Assembly (NCBI GenBank): GCA_963662175.1
Contig: OY759220.1
Location: forward strand, 45,232,136-45,296,135
Origin: Aradus depressus
Taxonomy: Eukaryota; Arthropoda; Insecta; Hemiptera; Aradidae
DNA: 64,000 nt
Direction: 5' to 3'
A program made the translations under genes and the position numbers. Below are positions 53,971 to 64,000 of the stretch, piece after piece. Each line of letters begins with the position of its first letter. Position 1 is the first letter of the stretch. The notes below the pieces were generated by a model. The model had not been told where the DNA came from, did no database searches, and worked only from the letters and a program-made list of their open reading frames with translations.

Positions 53971-55288
53971 GTGATTGCTTCTTGTGATCCGTGACTGTGA
54001 CTGTGGAAGGGTGTGGAGTGTGGAGTGGTGGGGGCCATCTCATGTTAGTGCCTCTGGACAGTGGACAGGTGCCGCTAGTGAAGGACCAACATAGATCCGA
54101 CTAGTGCGCCGTCCTCAGGGCGCACCTAACTTCTAACCCAACTTCTCCACTATGTGATTGCTACCTGTGATCCAAGACTGTGACAGTGACTGTGGTAGGG
54201 TGTGGAGTGTGGAGTGGTGGGGGCCATCTCATGTTAGTGCCTCTGGACAGTGGACAGGTGCCGCTAGTGATGGACCAACATAGATCCGACTAGTGCGCCG
54301 TCCTCAGGGCACACCTAACTTCTAACCCAACTTCTCTACTCTGTGATTGCTACCTGTGATCCAAGACTGTCACTGTGACTGTGGAAGGGTGTGGAGTGTG
54401 GAGTGGTGGGGGCCATCTCATGTTAGTGCCTCTGGACAGTGGACAGGTGCCGCTAGTGAAGGACCAACATAGATCCGACTAGTGCGCCGTCCTCAGGGCG
54501 CACCTAACTTCTAACCCAACTTCTCCACTATGTGATTGCTACCTGTGATCCAAGACTGTGACAGTGACTGTGGTAGGGTGTGGAGTGTGGAGTGGTGGGG
54601 GCCATCTCATGTTAGTGCCTCTGGACAGTGGACAGGTGCCGCTAGTGATGGACCAACATAGATCCGACTAGTGCGCCGTCCTCAGGGCACACCTAACTTC
54701 TAACCCAACTTCTCCACTCTGTGATTGCTACCTGTGATCCAAGACTGTCACTGTGACTGTGGAAGGGTGTGGAGTGTGGAGTGGTGGGGGCCATCTCATG
54801 TTAGTGCCTCTGGACAGTGGACAGGTGCCGCTAGTGATGGACCAACATAGATCCGACTAGTGCGCCGTCCTCAGGGCACACCTAACTTCTAACCCAACTT
54901 CTCCACTATGTGATTGCTACCTGTGATCCAAGACTGTCACTGTGACTGTGGTAGGGTGTGGAGTGTGGAGTGGTGGGGGCCATCTCATGTTAGTGCCTCT
55001 GGACAGTGGACAGGTGCCGCTAGTGATGGACCAACATAGATCCGACTAGTGCGCCGTCCTCAGGGCGCACCTAACTTCTAACCCAACTTCTCCACTATGT
55101 GATTGCTACCTGTGATCCAAGACTGTCACTGTGACTGTGGTAGGGTGTGGAGTGTGGAGTGGTGGGGGCCATCTCATGTTAGTGCCTCTGGACAGTGGAC
55201 AGGTGCCGCTAGTGATGGACCAACATAGATCCGACTAGTGCGCCGTCCTCAGGGCGCACCTAACTTCTAACCCAACTTCTCCACTCCC
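53971..55288. repeat. 189-bp satellite, seven copies
   Basis: GTGATTGCT starts at 53971, 54154, 54343, 54532, 54721, 54910 and 55099: one 183-base step, then 189 each. The unit holds GTGTGGAGTGTGGAGTGGTG, GGGGCCATCTCATGTTAGTG and AGTGCGCCGTCCTCAGGG. Copies are 97-99% alike. Variants such as GGGCGCACC/GGGCACACC and GACAGTGAC/CACTGTGAC partly alternate, hinting at a two-unit repeat. Confidence 0.93.
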
Positions 55289-56480
55289 ACTATGTTGATT
55301 ACAGTTTAGTATCACAGCTACTTAACTCAATGCATCACACTTGTTTTCATTTTTAAAAAGTGTTATTCTCTCAACAATACTACCAAATAACCTTTTGTTA
55401 TATTGTATTACTACAGTTTTTTTTCTTTATAGTGTTATGTTATAATCAATTTTTTGTAAAAACACTACAGTGATAATGAATGGTGAAGTGAAGTGAATCA
55501 GTGCCAGACATGGGAACGTTATTCATTCCGGAGCTTTAATCGTAAATATATTTTTTTATTATTCTTCCTAGTCTAGGTTATCTCTACATATATTTCAATG
55601 TCCATAATTAGTGTATTTTGTCCTTTTTTTGGCTGCCAAAAAATTGGAGATTGAAATTTTGATGCCAGTCAAATAACTAACCGTTGAAACAATATCACTG
55701 ATATCATACTACAAAATAAACCTTCATGTGAAGTTGTCCTTCTTATTGCAATAGTCGTTCAGGTCAGTCCTGAAATGTTTGATCAAAGTTCTTTGTTATT
55801 TTTTAAATTGGCTTCTACACGTATTTCTTTTGTTTAATATTTAATTTTACTGTGGTTATTTGGCTCTAGCTTACATATATTCTTTTTAACTTTAACCTTG
55901 CCAATAGTTTTTATTTAGAATGTATTGTCTGTTATTTGTTTTCTTCAGTTAATTGCTTAATATTCAAAAGATTATAAACAATAATAAATACACTGATTTC
56001 ATTTTGAAATTCCTGTTTTGAAATAAATAATTTATTAGACTTTAAAGAATTCTCAATTTCATTTTAATGTCAGAAATACTTAGCGTTTTTCACTTCACGA
56101 CTAATTTTGAAAGAAATTATCGAACAATTTATAATTAAGTACCTACTTAATATTATACAAATATCATTTTTATTATTTTTTTGTATGTAAGTATATCTCG
56201 TGATAGACATGAACAGACAGTTGAATACGTCAATATTTACTTAGAGTTATGTATTTTGATTAAAATTCTTTGTTTGTTGTGATGCGATCCCGGGAAAGAA
56301 TGAAATGTGTGATTGGAGGTCACATGAGGGCATCCTGGGTCAAATGTTTAAAATTATAAAATACAAAATATTCTAAAGAAATCAATACTATGTTTTAATT
56401 TCTTATTCATGTAAATGGGAGTACATATTGACATCTAATAAATATTTATTGCATATGCATACTTCTTAAATCAAAAATTA
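55289..56480. other. AT-rich stretch, nothing recognised
   Basis: No supported ORF, repeat end or RNA motif. Confidence 0.6.
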
Positions 56481-56489
56481 GTTCTTTAT

Positions 56490-56650
56490 GAAACGTTTCG
56501 TGTCGATATATTCATTTTATCGAAGAGTTATGTTCACTGACATATATAAACATTCCTTTCACATGAAATCCCGTTTAAAAGTAAACATTGAATATTTGGC
56601 CGATTACATAACTTCCCCTATACAATTTTTGTCTGGGGAAGTAAAACGTG
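56490..56650 (-). repeat. dispersed 'GTATCGACAT' family repeat
   Basis: Reversed core TTTCGTGTCGATATATTCAT at 56496 and end motif GATTACATAACTTCCCCTAT at 56603-56622, followed by GGGGAAGTAAAA. Confidence 0.7.
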
Positions 56651-57244
56651 GGTGAATCAGTTGATAAACAGCTACTAAATAAGTGTCCGCTCTCCCACCA
56701 TATATAGACATAAACGTTCTTTCAGGAACTATTACCATTTTGAGCAGAGTTGGGCAAACTGTAGGCTGATTCAGTTTACTAGTTACTAACAACTACAGAC
56801 TATAATCAATTCGTTTAATACTCACTAAGGATTAATGACTATTAGTCACTTTAAAATATTTATGACTAATGATCGTTCGTCATAGAAACATTACTTGTTC
56901 ACTAATGAGTGATCATTCACTTCGGGTTATTGATTTATTCGTTAGTATTATTATATTATTTTTTTTTTTTTATTTATTTTTTTTTTTCTTTTAAACACGA
57001 TAGTTTTGAAAATATATTCGCCAGAACAGTTTGTAAAAACACAAAAAAAAATATATAAATCCAAAAATAGTCGCTACACAAAATAGTTGATGGGATTTTC
57101 AGGAAATTCCACACATAAGCATCCTTATAAGAATGGTCCAAATGTTGACATATCAAATTTTTGAATGTGAGAGGATTTTTAAACAAAAACTCTTTAATAA
57201 TTGAAAATTAACATTTTTTTTTTTGTTTTATTTACTGAATGTAG

Positions 57245-57400
57245 GGTGCATATTACCCAACTCTCTTATAACTGCGTTATCCTAGTTATTTACAACATCC
57301 ATTGGCCCCGGGAGGACTGCCGGTCGGGATTCGAACCCGCAAACCAAGGTGAGACCTTGCGTCCAAAGCCCTACGCTCTAGCCCGCACAGCCACCATGGC
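57245..57400 (-). repeat. tRNA-derived SINE, family 2
   Basis: On the minus strand the head reads GTGGCTGTGCGGGCTAGAGC (A-box region) and GCGGGTTCGAATCCCGACCG (B box). The body CGGGGCCAATGGATGTTGTA AATAACTAGG follows, then GGGTAATATGCACCCTAC. The body matches the repeat split by the retrotransposon at 4.9/8.5 kb and the copy at 63.5 kb. It is not a functional tRNA. Confidence 0.78.
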
Positions 57401-57409
57401 CTGCCCACT

Positions 57410-58270
57410 TTCATATTTCTACCCGGAATATAAAACTATTAAGTTAGATGTTTTAATTAAATGTCACACAAACTAATGTTTAATTATAAACAATTAAGTT
57501 GGCTTAATGAAAAATATAAACGACAGGTTGATCAAGTCTAACAAAGAAATACCAGTTAGACATGTTTATCTAATTACCATCTGTAAACATAATATGAAAC
57601 ATTTGGATTGTATAAATAATAATATATATGTATATATATAAATTAAGAATATAAACAATAAACCCGATAACGATAAAAAAAATTTAAATATAATGGTAGG
57701 ATGTGGTGTTTAGGGGCAACAAAACATCGAAGTCGAGGGAAGGGTCGTAGGGACGATTCACTGCAACACAAACTTAACATCGGATTTGTTAAATAATTGT
57801 AAAGAAAATTTGCATAAACTGTATTCGGGCGTCTTCTATGTCGTCTATAATGTAACGACGTCGCCCGACCACGGTTTGTTGTTTCAAATGTAACGACAGA
57901 CGACGACACATATTGAGATATAAATTATTTTTATTTTGTTTATTAAATTCCATTTATAATATTTAATTGATAACAGTTCGATATTTTTTGTCATAATATA
58001 TGGAGACCCACCCACACATTGTTTTTAATGCTTTTATAAAAAAAAATAATATGAAGAAATGACAATTTTTTCAATTATATAAACTAAATAAATTGTATAC
58101 TACTATTGTGGCGGAGTTAAGAACTATACTTTCATAATCTTTTCCAGTTTTGTTTCACTATCCATTCAATATTGGTGAAAGAGATTCGAAACCATGAAAT
58201 CTCGTCAAATGTTCATGACACAAGGCACTATATATTTCAGAACGCTATAATTCACTCCGCTGTTCCATAT
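57410..58270. other. no feature recognised
   Basis: AT-rich, with a GC-richer patch at 57820-57910 (ACGACGTCGCCCGACCACGG) lacking a supported ORF. Confidence 0.5.
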
Positions 58271-58274
58271 TTCA

Positions 58275-58425
58275 GAATAGAGAGCGCCGGTGGTAGCGTA
58301 CCTGTCTTTTGAGCTCAGAATAGAGTCGGGCTCATTCCTGTTCACCAGAATGAGGAAAGAGCGCTCTGATATTTGACGATATTTATTACCTTGCAGTTAA
58401 AGCCCGAGTCACAATAACTAATTTT
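58275..58425 (+). repeat. SINE family 1 with internal deletion
   Basis: Head AGAGCGCCGGTGGTAGCGTA CCTG joins directly to the body at CAGAATAGAGTCGGGCTCAT, then GAGCGCTCTGATATTTGACG and an AGTCACAATAACTAA tail. About 150 bases of the middle are missing. Confidence 0.75.
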
Positions 58426-58625
58426 AAAATAGTTCTATTTATTACACTATGTAACAAAATTTGACCAAGTTTTTGTTTATCTTAGTTTTTTAGTGTTTAT
58501 TACCCAATTTGATGATGCTGATTATGAATATACAAGTACATAGTTTTCTTAAGAGTCAATATTTTGGCTGTGATAATAAAATTTTCAATTTTCTTAAAAG
58601 CTACTAATATTACATGTTTATTTAC

Positions 58626-59147
58626 TAGCAGTAATACCCGGCGTTGCCCTGGGAACTTTGACTTTTCTCCTAATGTCACTCATTCGAATCCTATTCAATT
58701 CTTCGACAGTACATTCATGATGTTATAATTTTTAATTATTCAATTATTCAAACGCCCCAAAACCCCCTCCCTTTTGTGACTTCACACACTTTATTTTTCA
58801 ATTTGGCCTTTAAGCATACTACATGTCAAATTCCATGGCATTCCGCTCACCCTTTAAAGACCTATCACTATCTTTATATTAGGCCTAGCCCCCCCCCCCC
58901 CCCCCCCTCCCTTTCAAATTTCATGATAATCCGTCCATCTGTTAATACGCTAGAGCAATTTTTATGCTTAGGCTCCCCTTACAACCCCCCCTCCCGTTCG
59001 AAATTTTGAGTCGCCACATAGCCTATTATTCAATTGGGGTCAAAAGGATGCTACATGTGGAGTATCATGAAGGATCCGTCCAGCGGTTTGGGCGTGATGG
59101 TGGAACAAACTTCCAAACAAACCCCGTTTCAGCTTTATTAATATAGA
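58626..59147. repeat. 0.5-kb copy of the terminal-motif repeat
   Basis: TAGCAGTAATACCCGGCGTT to CCCCGTTTCAGCTTTATTAA TATAGA, with about three ~145-bp units inside and a 19-base C run. This is the compact form of the family whose giant version lies at 43.7-53.1 kb. Confidence 0.78.
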
Positions 59148-59154
59148 TAACGAG

Positions 59155-59535
59155 TCCTTTAGAGGAAATCTAATGTTCATACCACAATAGTGCCTTTTAA
59201 AGATGTACATGAGAACGGCCTTTCTTCTTATGTTTCTCTGACCCGCTGCACGCACTATACCCCATACATAGTATCCCATCATAGCACAGTCCCAACGTCC
59301 CTGATACCTTCTTTCCATGCAGTGAATGTATAGGTGAAAGCGTTCACCATGTTCCTTGCTTACACCTCCTAAATTTTGCCTAAAGAAGTCAATATGAGAA
59401 AACAATTAATGCATTTTCACAGACATTCTACATCCAAGTACATGGTAACTCTGTATAAAATTTTCTATCAGTTGCATGTATTTCTCACTTCTGTTGTTGC
59501 CCAAAAACTGTTGCAAAATAATTATTTTCGTTGTG
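59155..59535 (-). pseudogene. conserved arthropod repeat ORF, broken
   Basis: Reads FLGNNRSEKYMQLIENFIQS, YHVLGCRMSVKMH, stop (TAA near 59406), LFSHIDFFRQNLGGVSKEHG, ERFHLYIHCMERRYQGRWDC. This matches a hypothetical protein common in arthropod genomes in many copies (usual form FLGN..., LGC.MS.K.HFL.SHLDFFP.NLG..S.E.GERFHQ.I..ME.RYQG.W). Its function is unknown to me; its copy number suggests a mobile-element origin. One in-frame stop breaks it, and after RRYQGRWD the frame drifts toward the adjacent repeat. Confidence 0.72.
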
Positions 59536-59539
59536 TGCA

Positions 59540-60500
59540 AAAAATGAAATATACAGTTTGAGAACCGCTGCCCTATGTACACTTCATATACCTAGAGAAG
59601 TAAGGGGTGGTTGTTCTTATCACTACTGAAGATATCTCAGAATACCTTCTAAGGTGAGATGCTAAATTTGTCTCACACTAATATTTCTAGGTTGCTAACA
59701 CTACCGGTTTCTCTATAAATAGATATTCTATATTTTGTCTCGATTTTCGTTATTTTTAAGCTCGCTGAGTTATTTACCTCAGTTTTTCTATTTTATTTTT
59801 TTCTTCTTTTGTGACCTTGAAAATATTTAAACGGCCTTGTTGACCATTATACATCTGTCTGAGGTCATTGTGTATATTGGATAAGAATTTCAGATATGCC
59901 CCATTCATTCATCTCTTTTAGATTTTTTAAAATTAATTCATTTTTATTACTATTTGAAATTGATTAGCTAAAAAAAAATAAAAATAAAAAAATATATATT
60001 AATAGCACTTTCCTTTGAAAATACTTCGTCTTTACACATTTTGTGGTAAAATGTACTCTTTCGATTCGACAAGGAATGCGTTTTTCAAAAATTGTTGCAG
60101 GTTAACTACCCGTAATTATAACCCGAAATTATGTACCAAGTTTCAGAAACATCAATTGAGTGGTTCTTGACTTGATCATTATTCACCTGTTTACAACCAT
60201 CATTTGAAGGGAAACGTTAATTTCATTATAATTTGAAACAGAAACTACTATTAACCCGAATTCTGGTTAGTTGGTTACAGATAATTCTACCTGGAGAAGT
60301 ACATTGACGACTGTTGAGGGTGACATGGTGGCATGCACCCCCCCCCCCCCCCCCCCCCCCCACCCAAACCCTTCCGTTATTTTTACAGTTTCCTATACCC
60401 CCTATTGTCAAGTTTCACACCTCTCCCGATTCCTTCAATTCGCCACACACCCAGACAGAACGTGAGCACACCCTCTCCCTACTTTATTACATCCCCATCT
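59540..60500. other. no gene recognised; 24-base C run at 60338-60361
   Basis: AT-rich except the C run. Overlapping proline-rich ORFs across the run come from the homopolymer. Confidence 0.6.
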
Positions 60501-60508
60501 CTAACAAC

Positions 60509-61136
60509 CAGGCCCAGATTTACCATGCAGGCAGAGTAGGCAGTTACCTAGGGCGGCAAGAATTGAAGGGCGGCATATTTTGGCGGAAACTTTGAAAAGT
60601 TGTTATATTCGTGGTAATTGAATTTCTCGCCTATTTCTTTGGCACGCGTACCAGCAAAAAAATGTGAAAAATGCCCGAATCGAGAAAAGAATCGATTTAT
60701 TGGCCTAAATCGAATATTCGATAAGTTTATGTATCGAAAATCATCTTATTATCAAATTGTAGCGCTGAACGATCATTTTCCGTACTGCGGTGAGTGAAAA
60801 ACTACTTGAGATCAAAACTGGTTGCAGAACGATTAAACGCACTCGCTTTGTTAACTATAGAGTCAGATTTGCTTATGTCTTTAGATTTTGATTCCATTAT
60901 CGATGAGTTTGCCATCCGAAAATCGAGACGTAAAAATTTCAACCATTAAGCAATAATTTCTCTACAAAAAAAAATCGCATACATAATGGTAATTGTTGAA
61001 TGATGTCATATACTTCATGATTATAAGGATACTGACAATAATAAAATAAAATATTTGCTCTCAGACAGGTGCATATTATTTATTGAAAAACTTTTCGTAC
61101 CAAACTTATTCCACCATTGAGGAAGTTTTGAGGGGC

Positions 61137-61167
<31 letters not shown>

Positions 61168-61217
61168 GGCAATTTCCGCAACTGCCTAGGGGCGGCAAAT
61201 TTCTAAATGCGGGCCTG
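60509..61217 (+). mobile_element. hAT element remnant, 709 bp, with 8-bp TSD
   Basis: Left end CAGGCCCAGATTTACCATGC, right end read inward CAGGCCCGCATTTAGAAATT, each followed by a TAGG..GGCGGCA-type subterminal block. Flanks CTAACAAC (60501-60508) and CTAACAAG (61218-61225) match at seven of eight. It keeps the transposase C-terminus and a 29-base G run (61137-61165). Confidence 0.82.
60764..60949 (+). pseudogene. hAT transposase C-terminal fragment
   Basis: AERSFSVLR, an in-frame TGA, then VKNYLRSKLVAERLNALALL, TIESDLLMSLDFDSIIDEFA and IRKSRRKNFNH-stop. This is the hAT dimerisation region; the DDE core upstream is deleted. Confidence 0.85.
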
Positions 61218-62100
61218 CTAACAAGTAATAGGGGAAGTTATGTAATCGGTCACAAATTTAATGATGAGGCTATTTTATGTTTTTTCTTCCTCCTCATTCA
61301 TGAAGAAAAAAAAAGAAAAAAAAAAGAGTAAATGTGTGAGTGACGCGGTACTTTCGAGAATTGATGTGTAAACATCTGCACTGATTTTAATTAACATTTG
61401 TTTATTATGCTACACTACATTAAGAAAAGTAGTACGAGGAATCGAAGTTTCAAGTTTATCCTTCTTCAATTTTTTTTATACATGAAATTATAGGTTTGTG
61501 ATAGCTAAAAAAATATATATTTACCACTGTGATTGTAGTGTCTCTAAATACCGCGAGAATACAGCGTCGATGGTAGTTTCGTATTCATTTGTAGATTAAG
61601 TTTGTCATTTAAAAATGAAAGAAGCTGTTCCGTATCTCCTGAAATGGGTAAAAACATTATATTATTTCTTGTGGCAATATGACAACAAATATATTATTTA
61701 TTGATCGATATTCTTAGTAGTATTATTAATAACAATATTATTCATTATCTTATAATAATATATTGAAATATTATATATTATATTTTTTTAGATTTAAACA
61801 CAAATTTAATGTTATACATTTAAGCTATCGAAGGGTCTCAAATCTAAACGTTTCTTATCGAAAGATCATTTTATACTTCGTAGTATAACAACAAAACAGC
61901 TGACATCACATGTAAAGAAGTGTGTAGTTTTGTGTGTACTCTGCTCATGCCACCCTCCGACACACACACACACATGCACATCAACGAGACTTACGCTCTG
62001 ACATAGCCCTTACCCTTACACATTAAAAAAAAACTTTCGGTCTCCGAACACGATTTAATCGGAGTTTCAAGTTTTCCAACCCTCTCTTTCCAAAAAAAAA
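61218..62100. other. no gene recognised
   Basis: Starts with a GGGGAAGTTATGTAATCGGT end motif of the dispersed family at 61232-61251; the rest is AT-rich. Confidence 0.55.
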
Positions 62101-62129
62101 ATCTTATCAACATAATTCTGTGTTTGTAA

Positions 62130-62620
62130 AAATGATAACTCCCGTTAGAATGGATATATCGATACGAAATTTTATATGTACATCCAGAACTTCATAAGAA
62201 GGACTCTTGTTGATTTTCAGGCAGGTCGGCTAAGGGAAAGGGTTAACCCTTAATATTTTGTTTATAGCAATTCATTTTTTTTTTTTTTTCATTTTTAAGG
62301 AATTTTTGCGTTAGGACAGGACCAATTTGTCGACAGGACTAACCAATTTATTGTAAATCAAGCAAACTTGAAAAAAAAAAAAAAAATTCAAAGATAAATC
62401 ACCGGAAATGTACTTCCCCAACACGACTTAATCAATTAAGTTTTCGCTTTCCCGCTGAAAAAAAACCTCAAAAACCTCAACCGACCAATTTGCCTCAAAA
62501 TTAATAGTAGACTTACACAGGGACTTGTGAATCATAGTGTTATTAGATTTTTGAGTTGCGCCCTCTCTAACCCTCCCTCTATTTCGGCCGATTTTGAAGT
62601 GATTGGTATTAACAGTAATA
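62130..62620. repeat. dispersed 'GTATCGACAT' family repeats, two opposed copies
   Basis: Plus copy at 62136 (TCCCGTTAGAATGGATATAT, CGATACGAAATTTTATATG) to about 62260. Minus copy from 62395 (GATAAATCACCGGAAATGTA, CTTCCCCAACACGACTTAAT CAATTAAG) to about 62620. Confidence 0.68.
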
Positions 62621-63009
62621 GTAAAAAATAAAATAAAAATAAATAAATAATATAAAATAAATTAGAATAAAAATAATAATATTAATAAAATAGTTTTTAA
62701 TTCTATTTTATATTATGATAAATATTCTATATTTCTTCTTCTTCTAAATATGTCTTCTTTCACGGCGATATTTTGGGATGTTCTTACATAATTCGTCAGC
62801 TCGCAATGTGCAAAGTATAGAAAAGGAAAAAAAAGAAGAAGAATATAAAAAAAATCATCAAAATAAATAAAATAAATTAATAAATAGCTTACCAAAAATA
62901 AGAAAAATTATGAAAATATATATAAAACGTAATTGTGAAAGACCTTATAGGTGGATATCTGTGTTGGAACTGAGCCAAGAGAATATAAATGAAAGGAAAG
63001 TATGAAATA

Positions 63010-63420
63010 GATGCAGGTGAATCACTAACAACGTACTTCCCCCTCCCCCCCTCGACCGTTAACGCTAATATTATTTAACAGGTGACTTACATAGGGGTTC
63101 CTAAATCCCCATACTAAGTATTGTATCGATAAAAGCAGTAAATAGGCAGTTATTAAGGTATTTGAATTGAGCCCCCTCCCCTGAACCCCCCCTTCCCTTC
63201 AGAAGATTGACAGGGTATGTCCTCATTTGGTTTTGATATCAATTTTGAAATTTCATGTCGATACATTCATTACATCGGGTTTTTTGAGTTAAGCCCCCAT
63301 CTGATCCCCTATTCTGCCGATTTCGATGAAATTTAATGTGTCGTCCTCATACGATTTTTGAAATTTTATGTAGATATTCATTATAACGGCAATTATTACA
63401 GTTTTTGAGTCAACCCTTAT
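63010..63420 (-). repeat. dispersed 'GTATCGACAT' family repeat, tandem cores
   Basis: Starts GCAGGTGAATCACTAACAAC with TACTTCCCCCTCCCC. Reversed cores at 63117, 63243 (TTTCATGTCGATACATTCAT) and 63365 are spaced about 125 bases, each with a GAGT(T/C)(A/G)A.CCCC phrase. Confidence 0.7.
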
Positions 63421-63465
63421 CCGTCCTTGGGTGCTGGCTATTTTATTTCGTAGATAGAACTCCCT

Positions 63466-63540
63466 CCCGGGGCCATGGATGTTGTAAATAACTAGAGAAA
63501 CCCATTATAGAGACATGGCTAATATGCATCGTACATAGGG
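63466..63540 (+). repeat. SINE family 2 body, unbroken copy
   Basis: CCCGGGGCCATGGATGTTGT AAATAACTAGAGAAACCCAT, then ACATGGCTAATATGCATCGT. This is the uninterrupted counterpart of the repeat hit by the retrotransposon at 4904-8484. Confidence 0.8.
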
Positions 63541-64000
63541 ATCTATTGATACAAGTAAATACAAGATAAGTATCGAAACTTTTATCCGATACAAGTACTT
63601 TTGGTATCGATACCTTTCTTTCAATACCAAGTACGTATCGAATAGATATTACTTGTATCGATTCAAAGTACTCGTTTCAAATTTCAACAGTTAAAAAAAT
63701 TATATAAATTTTTCAATTCATCAAAATCGTTCACCGTTTAACTTCTTACAATTTTCTTTTATTTGTTGTTGCAATAAAATACTGAACTGAAATTAGGTCC
63801 ACGGACAAATGATATATATCGATGGTGATAACCTCGTGTGTGATGTCATCACGCAGTCTGCATGATGCGTCCTTATTTCTTACCTTATTTACATTAAATG
63901 GTTTATCGTTTATGAAGGCATACGTTAGTTTAATTTTGAACAGAACCGTGTACATGATTTCGATTTCACCATTTTATTTTATTTTTACATTCTGTCAATT
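63541..64000. other. GTATCGATAC-rich stretch, no gene
   Basis: 63550-63670 repeats variants of AGTATCGAAAC, GGTATCGATACC and TACGTATCGAATAG, perhaps the end of another TIR element whose partner lies outside the window. The rest is unassigned. Confidence 0.5.

Noticed and set aside
57320..57400. tRNA-like sequence on the minus strand
   Set aside because: It is the head of SINE family 2; the 3' part runs into the repeat body instead of a tRNA acceptor stem.
60271..60595. Proline-rich ORFs
   Set aside because: Created by a 24-base C run read in three frames.

Overview
The window is nuclear DNA of a metazoan, most likely an arthropod and probably an insect. It is AT-rich, has spliced genes with GT-AG introns up to 12 kb, and is dense in DNA transposons, SINEs, non-LTR elements, an LTR element and satellites. 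I see no bacterial operons, rRNA genes or CRISPR array. I cannot name the species.

Host gene (1-25.85 kb, minus strand). Eight exons can be joined in phase into the PDZ and BAR scaffold protein PICK1. Exon 1 lies at 25806-25849 and exon 8 at 242-368. Together they give 379 codons, and a candidate last exon at 53-142 would end the protein at 408 residues. Intron 1 (12.5 kb) holds a second same-strand set of four ORF-bearing blocks (25389 to 21135). Each is bordered by GT-AG sites, all junctions are phase 2, and the set ends in a stop codon. I recognise no homologue; it is either a small nested gene or an alternative short product sharing PICK1 exon 1. The introns also carry MITEs, SINEs, foldback elements and, in intron 5, an antisense non-LTR retrotransposon (4904-8484) with a perfect 12-bp target-site duplication inside a SINE-like repeat.

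26-43.7 kb is almost all mobile DNA. In order it holds a 5'-truncated minus-strand non-LTR element of the same clade (26.3-29.5 kb), a 121-bp tandem repeat, and a hAT transposase fragment. Next come a PIF/Harbinger element with transposase and MADF-type genes interleaved on opposite strands (31.6-34.4 kb), and an LTR retrotransposon (35648-43101) with nearly identical 870-bp LTRs. The LTR element carries a coiled-coil gag-position ORF and a decayed Tc1/mariner element interrupted by repeat sequence.

43.7-53.1 kb is a 9-kb composite repeat bounded by terminal motifs that recur on a 0.5-kb copy at 58.6-59.1 kb. Inside are 33-bp monomers, 66-bp dimers of them, ~145-bp units, 501-bp higher-order units and a ~1.1-kb tandem duplication. 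A seven-copy 189-bp satellite follows at 53971-55288. The rest (55.3-64 kb) has no host gene I can support. It holds a broken conserved arthropod repeat ORF, a hAT element with a transposase tail, SINE pieces and many copies of a dispersed 'TAATGAATGTATCGACAT' repeat family.
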